Made by a program: the position numbers and the translations under genes. From G965230065 sp965230065 (GTDB lineage: Bacteria > Bacteroidota > Bacteroidia > Cytophagales > Cyclobacteriaceae), in the NCBI GenBank assembly GCA_965230065.1, contig OZ245942.1, forward strand, positions 2,046,001-2,110,000: 64,000 bases of DNA, in the 5' to 3' direction. Below are positions 51,591-61,749 of the stretch, piece after piece (position 1 is the first letter of the stretch; the number at the start of each line of letters is the position of its first letter). The notes under the pieces were generated by a model. The model had not been told where the DNA came from, ran no database searches, and saw only the letters and a list, made by a program, of their open reading frames with translations.

Positions 51591-54500
51591 ATGAACATGG
51601 AACAGCCTACGCCTTACCAGCCCAAAAATAAAATACGAATTGTAACCGCTGCCAGTCTATTTGATGGGCACGATGCCACCATCAATATCATGCGGCGCAT
51701 TTTGCAAGCTTCCGGTTGCGAGGTAATCCACCTGGGGCACGACCGCTCTGCCGAGGAAATCGTAAATACAGCCATGCAGGAAGATGTGCAGGCCATTGCC
51801 GTTACTTCTTATCAGGGTGGGCATATTGAGTATTTCAAATATATGCACGACATGCTGCAAGAGCGGAAAGCAGGGCATATCAAAATTTTTGGCGGAGGCG
51901 GAGGCGTCATCCTTCCGGAAGAAATCAAGGAATTGATGGATTACGGCATCGCCCGCATTTACTCCCCCGATGATGGGCGCAAGATGGGTTTGCAGGGCAT
52001 GATTAATGATTTGCTGCAACAATGCGATTTTCCGCTGGGTACTCAGGAAGAAAACGGACTTTCGCTTCTGAAAGAAAAGAATGCAAAAGCCATTGCTTCC
52101 CTTATTTCGGTAGCCGAAAACTTTCCTGAAAAAGCCGGACCACACCTTGAGCAAGTCCGTAAGATGGTGCGAGGAAATCCAACGCCTGTGCTGGGTGTTA
52201 CAGGTACAGGTGGCGCCGGAAAATCTTCCCTTGTTGATGAACTGGTCAGGAGGTTTTTAATTGATTTTCCAGACAAAACTTTGGCGATCATTTCCGTAGA
52301 CCCATCCAAGCGGAAAACCGGAGGAGCTTTGCTGGGCGACCGCATCCGGATGAACAGCATTCACAATCCGAGAGTGTATATGCGCTCATTGGCTACCCGC
52401 CAGGCCAACTTATCGCTTTCCAAACACGTGCAGGAAGCCATACAATTACTCAAAGCGGCTGCATACGACCTTATCATTCTCGAAACATCAGGCATTGGGC
52501 AGGCAGATACAGAAATTCTGGAATATTCAGACATTTCCCTGTATGTGATGACGCCGGAGTATGGGGCGGCCACGCAATTGGAAAAGATTGATATGCTGGA
52601 CTTTGCCAACGTGATTGCTCTCAATAAATTTGACAAACGTGGTGCCCCGGATGCCTTGAAAGATATAAAAAAGCAATACCAGCGCAACCACGGCCTGTGG
52701 CAAAACGACCCGGAAACCATGCCTGTGTATGGCACCATCGCCTCTCAGTTCAACGACCCCGGCACCAATGCGCTTTACAAAGCGGTGATGGAACAACTTG
52801 TAGAAAAAACCGAAGCAGACTTTCGGTCAGGTTTTGAAGGCTCGGTAGAAATATCTGAAAAAATTCACATCATTCCGCCCAACCGCACCCGTTACCTTTC
52901 TGAAATTGCCGAGAATAACCGAAAATACGACCAGTGGGCAGAAGAGCAGGCCGAAGTAGCTGAACAGCTTTACAGCCTGAAAAATGCCATAAAGACGCTG
53001 GAAAATACAGAAAATAAAGGCAAAGAAGCGGGTATTGAAATATTACGGAAAACTTTCGAACAAGTAGTTACCAATCTTGAGCCAGACAATTTAAAACAAC
53101 TGGAAGTATGGCCTGAAAAAGTTGAAAAATACCGGAAACCAGAGTTTTCTTTTAAAGTCCGTAACAAAGAAATTAAAATACAAACCCAGAAGGAAACCCT
53201 GTCTCACACGAAAATCCCGAAAGTAATTACACCAAAATACAAGAACTGGGGTGATTTGCTGCGGTGGCTGTTGCAGGAAAACCTGCCGGGGGAGTTTCCT
53301 TACACCGCCGGGCTGTACCCGTTCAAGCGGACGAATGAAGACCCCACCCGCATGTTTGCCGGGGAAGGTGGACCGGAACGCACCAACCGCCGTTTCCATT
53401 ACCTGAGCGAAGGCATGCCCGCCAAACGCCTTTCCACTGCCTTCGATTCGGTAACGCTTTATGGACATAATCCTGATTACCGCCCCGATATTTACGGAAA
53501 AGTGGGCAATTCCGGTGTTTCGGTTTGCTGTCTGGACGATGCCAAAAAACTGTACTCTGGCATCAACCTGGCCGACCCCATGACGTCCGTTTCCATGACC
53601 ATCAACGGCCCGGCGCCTATGCTGCTGGCTTATTTCATGAACGCGGCCATCGACCAGCAATGTGAAATTTATATCAAAGAAAACGGGCTGGAAGCGGAAG
53701 TGTGGCAGAAAATACAGCAAATTTTTGAAGAAAAATACGAAAAACAACCTGGCTACCAAGGAGAAAAACCCGAAGACCATAACGGACTAGGACTCATGTT
53801 ACTGGGCGTAACTGGCGACCAGGTATTGCCCACCACAACCTACGAAAAAATAAAAGGAGAAACGCTTTCCACTGTAAGAGGCACAGTACAAGCCGATATT
53901 CTGAAAGAAGACCAGGCGCAAAATACCTGCATTTTTTCTACCGAGTTGGCCCTGCGCATGATGGGTGATGTGCAGGAATATTTTATTGAAAACAAAGTCA
54001 GGAATTTTTATTCCGTATCTATTTCCGGCTATCACATTGCCGAAGCCGGAGCGAATCCCATTTCCCAACTGGCTTTTACCCTCGCCAACGGTTTCACATA
54101 CATAGAGTATTACCTCAGCCGGGGTATGGACATCAACGCTTTTGCGCCCAATTTTTCTTTTTTCTTTTCCAATGGTATAGATGTAGAATATGCCGTAATT
54201 GGCCGGGTAGCCCGCCGGATTTGGGCAAAGGCCTTGAAACATAAATACGGTGCCAATGCCCGCTCCCAAATGTTAAAATACCACATCCAAACCTCGGGGC
54301 GTTCACTGCATGCGCAGGAAATTGCTTTCAATGATATTCGCACTACGTTGCAGGCGCTGTATGCCATTTATGACAATTGTAATTCACTGCATACCAATGC
54401 TTATGACGAAGCCATTACTACGCCCACGGAGGAATCGGTAAGGCGGGCGGTGGCCATTCAGCTCATTATTAATAAAGAACTGGGGCTGGCAAAAAACGAG

Positions 54501-54977
54501 AACCCCCTGCAAGGCGCTTTCATCATTGAAGAACTCACCGATTTGGTAGAAGAAGCCGTGTTGCTGGAATTTGACCGCATTACCGACCGGGGCGGAGTAC
54601 TCGGGGCCATGGAAACCATGTACCAGCGCAACAAAATTCAGGAAGAAAGCCTGTATTACGAACACCAAAAGCATTCCGGTCAGTACTCCATCATCGGTGT
54701 CAATACCTTTCTGGATAAAAAAGGCTCACCTACTTTAATAGCGGGCGAAGTTATCAGGGCCACGAAAGATGAAAAAGAAGCCCAGATTGCCACTTTGCAA
54801 AACCTGCACCGTCGTCATGAACAGGAGACCCAGCAACATTTGGAGGAAGTAAAACAAACCACCTTACACAATGAAAATATTTTCAGCACTTTGATGGAAG
54901 CCTGTAAATATTGCTCACTCGGGCAGATTACGGATACTCTGTTTGAAGTGGGTGGGAAGTATAGGAGGAATATGTAG
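51591..54977 (+). CDS. icmF: fused isobutyryl-CoA mutase (IcmF)
   Basis: Single-chain adenosylcobalamin-dependent acyl-CoA mutase with built-in chaperone, 1128 residues. The order is: B12-binding domain (about 15-150; [17 protein letters not shown], base-off His motif, and [14 protein letters not shown]), MeaB-like GTPase (about 190-420; [14 protein letters not shown]-loop and [18 protein letters not shown]), linker, and mutase barrel (about 570-1128; [20 protein letters not shown] split, [16 protein letters not shown]). The mutase stretches match IcmF rather than methylmalonyl-CoA mutase. Converts isobutyryl-CoA and n-butyryl-CoA, perhaps also pivalyl-CoA. Needs cobalamin; no B12 gene or riboswitch is seen nearby. 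Confidence 0.94.
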   Translation: MNMEQPTPYQPKNKIRIVTAASLFDGHDATINIMRRILQASGCEVIHLGHDRSAEEIVNTAMQEDVQAIAVTSYQGGHIEYFKYMHDMLQERKAGHIKIFGGGGGVILPEEIKELMDYGIARIYSPDDGRKMGLQGMINDLLQQCDFPLGTQEENGLSLLKEKNAKAIASLISVAENFPEKAGPHLEQVRKMVRGNPTPVLGVTGTGGAGKSSLVDELVRRFLIDFPDKTLAIISVDPSKRKTGGALLGDRIRMNSIHNPRVYMRSLATRQANLSLSKHVQEAIQLLKAAAYDLIILETSGIGQADTEILEYSDISLYVMTPEYGAATQLEKIDMLDFANVIALNKFDKRGAPDALKDIKKQYQRNHGLWQNDPETMPVYGTIASQFNDPGTNALYKAVMEQLVEKTEADFRSGFEGSVEISEKIHIIPPNRTRYLSEIAENNRKYDQWAEEQAEVAEQLYSLKNAIKTLENTENKGKEAGIEILRKTFEQVVTNLEPDNLKQLEVWPEKVEKYRKPEFSFKVRNKEIKIQTQKETLSHTKIPKVITPKYKNWGDLLRWLLQENLPGEFPYTAGLYPFKRTNEDPTRMFAGEGGPERTNRRFHYLSEGMPAKRLSTAFDSVTLYGHNPDYRPDIYGKVGNSGVSVCCLDDAKKLYSGINLADPMTSVSMTINGPAPMLLAYFMNAAIDQQCEIYIKENGLEAEVWQKIQQIFEEKYEKQPGYQGEKPEDHNGLGLMLLGVTGDQVLPTTTYEKIKGETLSTVRGTVQADILKEDQAQNTCIFSTELALRMMGDVQEYFIENKVRNFYSVSISGYHIAEAGANPISQLAFTLANGFTYIEYYLSRGMDINAFAPNFSFFFSNGIDVEYAVIGRVARRIWAKALKHKYGANARSQMLKYHIQTSGRSLHAQEIAFNDIRTTLQALYAIYDNCNSLHTNAYDEAITTPTEESVRRAVAIQLIINKELGLAKNENPLQGAFIIEELTDLVEEAVLLEFDRITDRGGVLGAMETMYQRNKIQEESLYYEHQKHSGQYSIIGVNTFLDKKGSPTLIAGEVIRATKDEKEAQIATLQNLHRRHEQETQQHLEEVKQTTLHNENIFSTLMEACKYCSLGQITDTLFEVGGKYRRNM

Positions 54978-55108
54978 GGATGGCCTAAAAGTGAAGCGTA
55001 TATGATGTTAAGGCCTTTTTCTTCTCTTTTTGCAATTTCTCAATAATAGGCCGTGGCGGAGTAATTATTACCTGACAGGTAGGCCCTGACTGTTGCAGGT
55101 TTGAATGT

Positions 55109-55363
55109 CTAACTGTGAGAAATGGCATTGGGGAAAGTGAAATTTCTTGAAAAGTTTATTACTTGAGCTAAGTCATCATTAATGTTTTTTACCAGAAATG
55201 GAACATCACCATATTTTTCATAGCCTTCTTTAAGGGCATCATTCCGGTTTTCCCAAATGCCATAAACCTGATTATTTTTTATTACCACAAACCCTCCATT
55301 AGGATGTTTAGTACGGAGTTGGTTTTGCACTTTTTTAAAGTGTTTAATTTCATTTTCTAACAT
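55109..55363 (-). CDS. small protein of unknown function (DUF5678-like)
   Basis: 84 residues. The core NGGFVVIKNNQVYGIWENRNDALKEG (shown here as two pieces: FVVIKNNQVYGIW and NRNDALKEGYEKYG) followed by VPFLVKNIN is a short beta-beta-alpha unit seen in many uncharacterised small bacterial proteins, similar to DUF5678. No signal or TM. Isolated between icmF and the DUF4331 genes; role unknown. Confidence 0.55.
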   Translation of the reverse strand: MLENEIKHFKKVQNQLRTKHPNGGFVVIKNNQVYGIWENRNDALKEGYEKYGDVPFLVKNINDDLAQVINFSRNFTFPNAISHS

Positions 55364-55547
55364 AGGAAGAAATGGTTTATAAATGCTTATTAAACGAATA
55401 TACTAATAAAATTTAATAATTCCTTTGGCATGTTTTCTACGATATTTCGTGAAAATTTCACAAGCGTTGCAATCCACCCCACCCCTTCACTTCGTACCTA
55501 CCAGCCCAGGCCACAGTCAATTTTTTCACTAAACCAACACTATCACC

Positions 55548-57314
55548 ATGAAAAAACTTACCGCAAACGCCTTTGTTCCGCGTGGACTGGGGTTGGCAAT
55601 CCTGCTGAGCTTTGGGTTGCAATTCGTCGTTTTTGCTTCCAGTCACCGGGAAGCGCCTTTAATTTCCAATGACCCGCTGGCCGATAATACCGATGTGTAT
55701 GCCTTCGTGAGTCCGGATGACCCGAACACCATTACCCTCATCGCCAATTACATTCCGGCCCAGTTGCCGCATGGCGGCCCTAATTATTATACGTTCGGGG
55801 AAAATATCCGGTATGAAATTCACATTGATAACAACATCAATACCACGGGCGATGACATCGTTTACCGGTTTACCTTCAACAAAACCAACGAAGACCCTAC
55901 AACATTCTTCAACATCAGGCTGGGCAAACAAAACCTGAAAACCACCTATACGATGGAGAAGAGCACCGATGGCGGGCAAAGTTTTACAGCCGTGATTACC
56001 AACGGCGTAGTACCGCCCAACAACATTGGCCCTCGTTCCATTCAGGGAGGAGCCGGGCTAAACACCACGTACCAGCAGTTGATGAGCGATGCCATTATGA
56101 CGGCTTCCTCGGGTGAGAAAGTATTCGCTGGCCCGACAGATGACCCCTTCTTCGTAGATTTGGGAGCTATTTTTGACCTGGGCGACGCACCCCGCCAAAA
56201 TAATGGCAACATCGTAAGGGATGGTCTGGCCGAGTACAATGTGCATTCTATTGCCATTCAGGTACCCATCGCTTCATTACAAAAAGATGGAAAAGATGTG
56301 AGCATGGCAGCCAATATTCTCGATCCTGATTTTGTGATTGGCGTATGGGCTTCTGCCAGCCGTAGGTCGGTCAAGACCCTGGGTATGAATGGGGATAAAC
56401 CCACCGAATCGGGCGATTGGGTGCAGGTTTCTCGCTTAGGTATGCCTTTAACGAATGAGGCTGTTATTCCCATTGGCGATAAAGATGAGTGGAATGCTCG
56501 CTCTCCTTACGATGAAAATCCTGACCATTTTGAATATTTCTACAACCCTGAACTGGCCTTGTACATGGACGATGATTTGTTCGGCGGAGCGGTACCTGCC
56601 TTTGCTGCCCTGCGTGTACAACGCAACTCTTTGCAGCAATTCGACTTTGGCAACCAGCAAGACGGGCTGTTTCCACTGAAAGGGAATTCTGCTTTGGATG
56701 GCACAGCACTGGATGATGCAGTTTTTGGCACATTATTGCTGCCCGGTCCAGGCAAACCCCGTTCAGTAGACCTGTGGCCTGCTTTCCATACGGGTGTTCC
56801 CAATTTAGCACCTTATCAATTAGCTACCGGAAAAGGTGGCAACCCACTGGCAAAAGGAAAGCCTTTTATCAATAATTTCCTGCCTAATGGTGGCGATATG
56901 CTTCGCCTGAACATGGCTACACCACCCACCCCCCGCGATGATGACAACTTTAGTTCACAAGGACTGGTACAAGCCGCCGTACTGGGACTCACCGACCAGA
57001 ATTACAACGCCAATGCTGATTTGGAATGGATTCCGAACATGGATGGTTTTCCGAATGGAAGAAGGCTGGAAGATGACGTGACCCGCATTGAACTGCAAGC
57101 GGTAAGTGGCGTAGTACTGGCTGCCATTGGGCTGTGGTACGATGATTTTGATGCCGCCAATCCCGATGCTTCTCCGGTTACCAATCAGCTGATTAATGTA
57201 TTGTTGTACTCCACAGGTGTTGAAAGTAACGACCTTCCTTTCAGCAATACTTTTCCTTACCTGGCTGCTCCGCACCGGGGCACCGAGGCTGACCCCAACC
57301 AGGCATTGAACTAA
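55548..57314 (+). CDS. DUF4331 protein, exported (first of tandem pair)
   Basis: 588 residues. Signal peptide (LGLAILLSFGLQFVVFAS), then SHREAPLISNDPLADNTDVY, the DUF4331 start typical of the family. Body stretches YIPAQLPHGGPNYYTFGENI, FNIRLGKQ, GAIFDLGDAPRQ and RRLEDDVTRIELQAV fill a beta-rich fold of about 560 residues. It ends near PHRGTEADPNQALN with no sorting domain. About 85% of the region looks identical or very similar to the next gene, so this is a recent tandem duplicate. Family function is unknown; many copies are in exported or surface proteins. Confidence 0.9.
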   Translation: MKKLTANAFVPRGLGLAILLSFGLQFVVFASSHREAPLISNDPLADNTDVYAFVSPDDPNTITLIANYIPAQLPHGGPNYYTFGENIRYEIHIDNNINTTGDDIVYRFTFNKTNEDPTTFFNIRLGKQNLKTTYTMEKSTDGGQSFTAVITNGVVPPNNIGPRSIQGGAGLNTTYQQLMSDAIMTASSGEKVFAGPTDDPFFVDLGAIFDLGDAPRQNNGNIVRDGLAEYNVHSIAIQVPIASLQKDGKDVSMAANILDPDFVIGVWASASRRSVKTLGMNGDKPTESGDWVQVSRLGMPLTNEAVIPIGDKDEWNARSPYDENPDHFEYFYNPELALYMDDDLFGGAVPAFAALRVQRNSLQQFDFGNQQDGLFPLKGNSALDGTALDDAVFGTLLLPGPGKPRSVDLWPAFHTGVPNLAPYQLATGKGGNPLAKGKPFINNFLPNGGDMLRLNMATPPTPRDDDNFSSQGLVQAAVLGLTDQNYNANADLEWIPNMDGFPNGRRLEDDVTRIELQAVSGVVLAAIGLWYDDFDAANPDASPVTNQLINVLLYSTGVESNDLPFSNTFPYLAAPHRGTEADPNQALN

Positions 57315-57342
57315 TTTTTTCACAAGAAAACTTCGCAAAGAA

Positions 57343-60177
57343 ATGAAAAGCTTATATCATAAATTTATCAACAGAGCCATGCTGGTGGCGGTGCTGATGG
57401 CAGCTACCATGCTTGGCCTGGAGGCTTCCAGTCACCGGGAAGCGCCATTAATTTCCAATGATCCGCTGGCCGATAATACGGATGTGTACGCCTTCGTAAG
57501 CCCGGATAACCCGAATACGGTAACTTTTATCGCCAATTACATTCCGGCGCAGTTACCGCACGGAGGACCGAATTATTACACTTTTGGTGAAAATATCCGC
57601 TACGAAATTCATGTGGATAATAACATCAATACGACCGGGGATGATATTATCTACCGTTTTACTTTCAATAAAACCAATGAAGACCCCACTACTTTCTTCA
57701 ACATCAGGCTGGGCAAGCAAAACCAGAAAGCCACCTATACGCTGGAGAAAAGTACGGATGGGGGACAAAGTTTTACCGCTATCATTAACAATGGGGTGGT
57801 GCCTCCTAACAACATCGGGCCCCGTTCCATTCAGGGAGGGGCAGGGTTGAACACCACGTATGAGCAGTTGATGAGCGATGCCATCATGACGGCTTCCACA
57901 GGCGAGAAGGTTTTCGCAGGCCCTGTAGATGACCCGTTTTTCGTAGACCTGGGCGGTATTTTTGACCTGGGCGATGCGCCTCGGCAAAACACCATGTCCA
58001 GGGATGGCCTTTCTCATTACAACACGAGTGCGCTCGTAGTTCAGGTGCCTATTGCTGCTTTACAAAAAGACGGCAAAGACGTGAGCATGGCCGCCAACAT
58101 CCTTGACCCGGATTTTGTGATTGGTGTGTGGGCTTCTTCCTCTCGGCAGAAAATCAGAACGTTGGCAGGAGATGGCACGGAATCTTATTCGGATGAATGG
58201 GTACAAGTATCCCGCCTGGGCATGCCTTTGACCAACGAAGCCGTTATTCCCATAGGCGATAAAGATGAATGGAATGCACGCTCTCCTTACAACGAGAACC
58301 CCGACCATTTTGAATATTTTTACAATCCTGAGTTGGCTTTGTACATGGACGATGACCTGTTTGGAGGGGCTGTGCCTGCTTTTGCACCCTTGCGTGTACA
58401 ACGCAACTCCTTGCAGCAATTCGACTTTGGCAACCAGCAGGATGGGTTGTTTCCATTGAAAGGCAATCCGGCTTTGGACGGTACCGCCCTGGATGATGCA
58501 GTTTTCGGTACATTATTACTGCCCGGCCCCGGCAAGCCCCGCTCGGTTGACCTCTGGCCTGCATTTCATACGGGTGTCCCCAATTTAGCTCCTTATCAAT
58601 TAGCCACTGGAAAAGGCGGAAATCCACTGGCTGAAGGAAAACCTTTTGTGAACAACTTCCTGCCCAACGGTGGCGATATGCTGCGGTTGAACATGGCTAC
58701 GCCTCCTACTCCGAGAGATGATGAAAGTTTCAGTTCTTTGGGATTGATACAAGCCGCCGTACTTGGACTGACCGACCCAAATTACAACGCCAATGCTGAT
58801 TTGGAATGGATACCCAACATGGACGGTTTCCCCAATGGAAGAAGATTGGAAGATGATGTAACCCGCATTGAATTACAGGCCGTGGGTGGCGTAGTATTGG
58901 CCGCTATCGGATTGTGGTACGATGACTTTGATGCCTCTGACCCGAATGCTTCTCCCGTAACGCAGGATTTGCTGGGTGTTTTAGGATACACTACGGGCGT
59001 AGAAGCCAATGACGCTCCTTTTATGCATAAATTCCCCTATTTGGCAGCTCCCTGGAGTGGCACGGGTGTAGGCACCGGAAAAGAAATTCCTTTTGAGCAA
59101 CCCGACGTGCTGCCCCCTACCCCTTTTGCCGACAAGGTAGAAAGCTTTACCCTGGTAAATGCCAAAACCGACGAAGACATCGGTACGCATAACGACGGGG
59201 GAATTATCAATCTGGCAATATATCCTTATATCAATATCAGGGCCAATACCAACCCGAAAGAAGTGGGAAGCGTGGTGTTTGATTTGAACGGTAAGAAAAA
59301 CTTCCGTACAGAAAATGTATTCCCTTATGCTGTAGGCGGTGATGCCCCTCCCGGTGAATATTTTGCACTTGATTTACCTGTAGGGGATTATGAACTTACT
59401 GCCACTCCTTTTTCTAAAAAAAGAGGCAAAGGAGAAGCTGGTACTTCTACGACCATCCGGTTTACGCTGGTGAATAATCCGCTTGTTTCCAGTTTTACGC
59501 TGGTAAATGCCGATACGGACAAAGACGTGATGGAACTGACCGACGGAGCCGTAGTAGACCTGCAAAAAATAGGAACGGCCAACCTGAATGTACGGGCCAA
59601 CATCATGCCCAAAGAAGTAGGCAGCGTGGTATTTGACCTGAATGAACAAAAAGGATTCAGAACAGAAAACGTATTCCCTTATGCTTTGGCGGGTGATGCC
59701 CCTCCCGGCAAGTATTTCGACTGGGTAGTAGCACCGGGTATGTATACCATTACTGCTACACCTTTTTCAGAAAAAAGAGGAAAAGGAGAAGCCGGACTGA
59801 GTCGGACTATCAGCTTTGAGGTAGTGGATGATGCCAGTACTGTTGCTAAGGAAAATGGCGCCACAGAACGAAGCATTGAAGCAGATGGGGTAATGGCAGG
59901 CAATGCCTTTGCTACCGATGAGTTTTCCATAGGGGTTTATCCCAATCCGGTAGCCGACCGTTTCAGTTTCAATTTTTCGGGGGAAACAAACGAAAATGTA
60001 ACTGTAAATATCTATAACCTGAATGGAAAACTGCTGGGAACCCAAAACAGGAAAGTTTCCGGCGTATCGGAAGTAGAAGTAGGTGTGCAGGACTTTCAAC
60101 TGGAACCAGGTGTTTATCTGGTGAAAGTAGTGCCGGAGCATGCCCAGCCTTCTGTTTTCAGAATTGTTAAAAAATAG
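57343..60177 (+). CDS. DUF4331 protein with two Ig-like modules and T9SS sorting domain
   Basis: 944 residues. Signal peptide, DUF4331 domain (about 28-590), two modules with a 116-residue period at about 599-714 and 715-832 (NPKEVGSVVFDLNGKKNF; ENVFPYALAGDAPPGKYF; TATPFSEKRGKGEAG), then a type A T9SS C-terminal domain at about 870-944 (SIGVYPNPVADRFSFNFSG; YNLNGKLLG; PGVYLVKVVPEHAQ). The CTD sends the mature protein across the outer membrane to the surface or medium. Starts 28 bases after the first copy; likely one operon. The module differs from its paralogue, which ends after the DUF4331 domain. Confidence 0.92.
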   Translation: MKSLYHKFINRAMLVAVLMAATMLGLEASSHREAPLISNDPLADNTDVYAFVSPDNPNTVTFIANYIPAQLPHGGPNYYTFGENIRYEIHVDNNINTTGDDIIYRFTFNKTNEDPTTFFNIRLGKQNQKATYTLEKSTDGGQSFTAIINNGVVPPNNIGPRSIQGGAGLNTTYEQLMSDAIMTASTGEKVFAGPVDDPFFVDLGGIFDLGDAPRQNTMSRDGLSHYNTSALVVQVPIAALQKDGKDVSMAANILDPDFVIGVWASSSRQKIRTLAGDGTESYSDEWVQVSRLGMPLTNEAVIPIGDKDEWNARSPYNENPDHFEYFYNPELALYMDDDLFGGAVPAFAPLRVQRNSLQQFDFGNQQDGLFPLKGNPALDGTALDDAVFGTLLLPGPGKPRSVDLWPAFHTGVPNLAPYQLATGKGGNPLAEGKPFVNNFLPNGGDMLRLNMATPPTPRDDESFSSLGLIQAAVLGLTDPNYNANADLEWIPNMDGFPNGRRLEDDVTRIELQAVGGVVLAAIGLWYDDFDASDPNASPVTQDLLGVLGYTTGVEANDAPFMHKFPYLAAPWSGTGVGTGKEIPFEQPDVLPPTPFADKVESFTLVNAKTDEDIGTHNDGGIINLAIYPYINIRANTNPKEVGSVVFDLNGKKNFRTENVFPYAVGGDAPPGEYFALDLPVGDYELTATPFSKKRGKGEAGTSTTIRFTLVNNPLVSSFTLVNADTDKDVMELTDGAVVDLQKIGTANLNVRANIMPKEVGSVVFDLNEQKGFRTENVFPYALAGDAPPGKYFDWVVAPGMYTITATPFSEKRGKGEAGLSRTISFEVVDDASTVAKENGATERSIEADGVMAGNAFATDEFSIGVYPNPVADRFSFNFSGETNENVTVNIYNLNGKLLGTQNRKVSGVSEVEVGVQDFQLEPGVYLVKVVPEHAQPSVFRIVKK

Positions 60178-60187
60178 TTTAACCTGA

Positions 60188-60258
60188 ACTTTGACAAAGC
60201 TATCACCCATTTCCTAGGTCTGTGGCACACAGACCGGGGTTAAAGCTTGTCAAAGTTT
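60188..60258. repeat. dispersed ACTTTGACAA hairpin with nested stem
   Basis: ACTTTGACAAAGCT-type left arm (from 60188) and AGCTTGTCAAAGTT-type right arm (to 60258) are near-complementary with one missing base. Between them GGTCTGTG and CACAGACC form a second stem. Similar outer arms occur at 51484-51523. Located between the DUF4331 pair and the TPR gene. Confidence 0.55.
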
Positions 60259-60352
60259 TGTTTTCCTAAATAGAAAAGTGCCCGCCACCTACCTCTGAAA
60301 AACACTAGAGGTGGCGGACACTTAACTACCATCATCAAAACCGACAACAAAC

Positions 60353-61708
60353 ATGAAAACCAATAAAAAAAATCTCTATATCGCGCTTTTACTCATGGGG
60401 TCTTTTTTGCTTCAACCTGCCTGTAACCCCAAAAAAGAGCAAAGCAAACAGCAAACAAATCATAAAGCGGAAGTACCCAAACTCCTGACAAAACACCAGG
60501 CCATCGGCACGCCCGAAGAACACCAGAAAACATTAGATGCTTTTAACAGTTTGACTACTGCCATCAAAAAAGACCAAAATAACATGGAAGCCCGGCTGAA
60601 ACTGGCCCGCATATTTATGCAGGAAGCCCGGCTTACAGGTGAACATGGATACTATTATCCGGCAGCTTTGCAAGTGATAGACGAAGTGCTGAACAGCCCG
60701 GCCAAAACCAAAGATGACCGTTTTGTGGCACTTTTGTTCAAGGGTTCTGTGTTATTATCACTACACAAATTTGAGGATGCTATGAAAGTGGGAAAAGAAG
60801 CTTTAAATATTAACAATCATAATGCTTTGATTTATGGAGTACTGATAGATGCCAATGTAGAAATGGGCAATTACAAAGAAGCCATCAAAATGGCTGATAA
60901 AATGAATTCCATCCGTCCCGATTTACGCTCGTATGCCCGGGTTTCTTATTTAAGGGAAATTCACGGGAATGTAGAAGGGGCCATAGAAGCCATGAAACTG
61001 GCCGTATCTGCCGGGTATCCGGGGCTGGAAGAAACTGCCTGGTGCCGCCTCACTTTGGGTAACATTTACGAAACTTACGGGGATTTGGACAGTGCCGCTG
61101 CCCAATACCAAACCGCCCTGGACGAAAGACCTGATTACCCTTTTGCCATTGCCGCCCAGGCAGGCATCGCCATGAAAAAGGGCGATTATAAAGAGGCAGA
61201 AGTATTGCTCAAAAATGCCTGTGAAATCATTCCGGAAGTTTCATTTTACGAGCGGTTGGCAACCTTGTACCAGGAAACCGATAGGCCCAATGAAGCGCAG
61301 CAGATTGTGGAAGAAGTCTTCGACATGCTGGCCGATGATGAAGCCCACGGCCATATAATGAACATGGAGCAGGCACAAATGCACATAGATTTTACCCAGG
61401 ATTACGACAAAGCCCTGGAATATGTAATGAAAGAATATGCCACCCGCCCCGATAACATTGATGTAAACAAAATGCTGGCGATTATTTATCTGAAAAAAGA
61501 TAATATCGAAGCAGCAGAAAAGCATTTACAAAAAGCCATGATTACCAAATCGCTCAATCCTGAGTTGCTTTGCGTGGCAGGCCTGATAAAAATCAAAATG
61601 GGGCATGAAAAAGAAGGAAAGGCACTCTTAACCCGCTCTTTGAAAGCTAATCCGTATCAATCGCATAGCCTGAGTGATGCAGCGAATGAATATTTGACGG
61701 GTGTTTAA
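60353..61708 (+). CDS. TPR-repeat lipoprotein
   Basis: 451 residues. Lipobox LQPAC (Cys near residue 24) followed by a Lys/Gln-rich linker. From about residue 55 the chain is a TPR solenoid: KLARIFMQEARLTG, ALLFKGSVLLSLHKFEDAM, LGNIYETYGDLDSAAAQYQ, AGIAMKKGDYKEAEVLL and LAIIYLKKDNIEAAEKHL. TPR lipoproteins serve as scaffolds for envelope complexes. It follows the DUF4331 pair in the same direction; a functional link is possible but only positional. Convergent with the TolC gene. Confidence 0.87.
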   Translation: MKTNKKNLYIALLLMGSFLLQPACNPKKEQSKQQTNHKAEVPKLLTKHQAIGTPEEHQKTLDAFNSLTTAIKKDQNNMEARLKLARIFMQEARLTGEHGYYYPAALQVIDEVLNSPAKTKDDRFVALLFKGSVLLSLHKFEDAMKVGKEALNINNHNALIYGVLIDANVEMGNYKEAIKMADKMNSIRPDLRSYARVSYLREIHGNVEGAIEAMKLAVSAGYPGLEETAWCRLTLGNIYETYGDLDSAAAQYQTALDERPDYPFAIAAQAGIAMKKGDYKEAEVLLKNACEIIPEVSFYERLATLYQETDRPNEAQQIVEEVFDMLADDEAHGHIMNMEQAQMHIDFTQDYDKALEYVMKEYATRPDNIDVNKMLAIIYLKKDNIEAAEKHLQKAMITKSLNPELLCVAGLIKIKMGHEKEGKALLTRSLKANPYQSHSLSDAANEYLTGV

Positions 61709-61749
61709 AACAGGTATTGTATCCCGAAATTGCAATTTCGGGGGTACAT

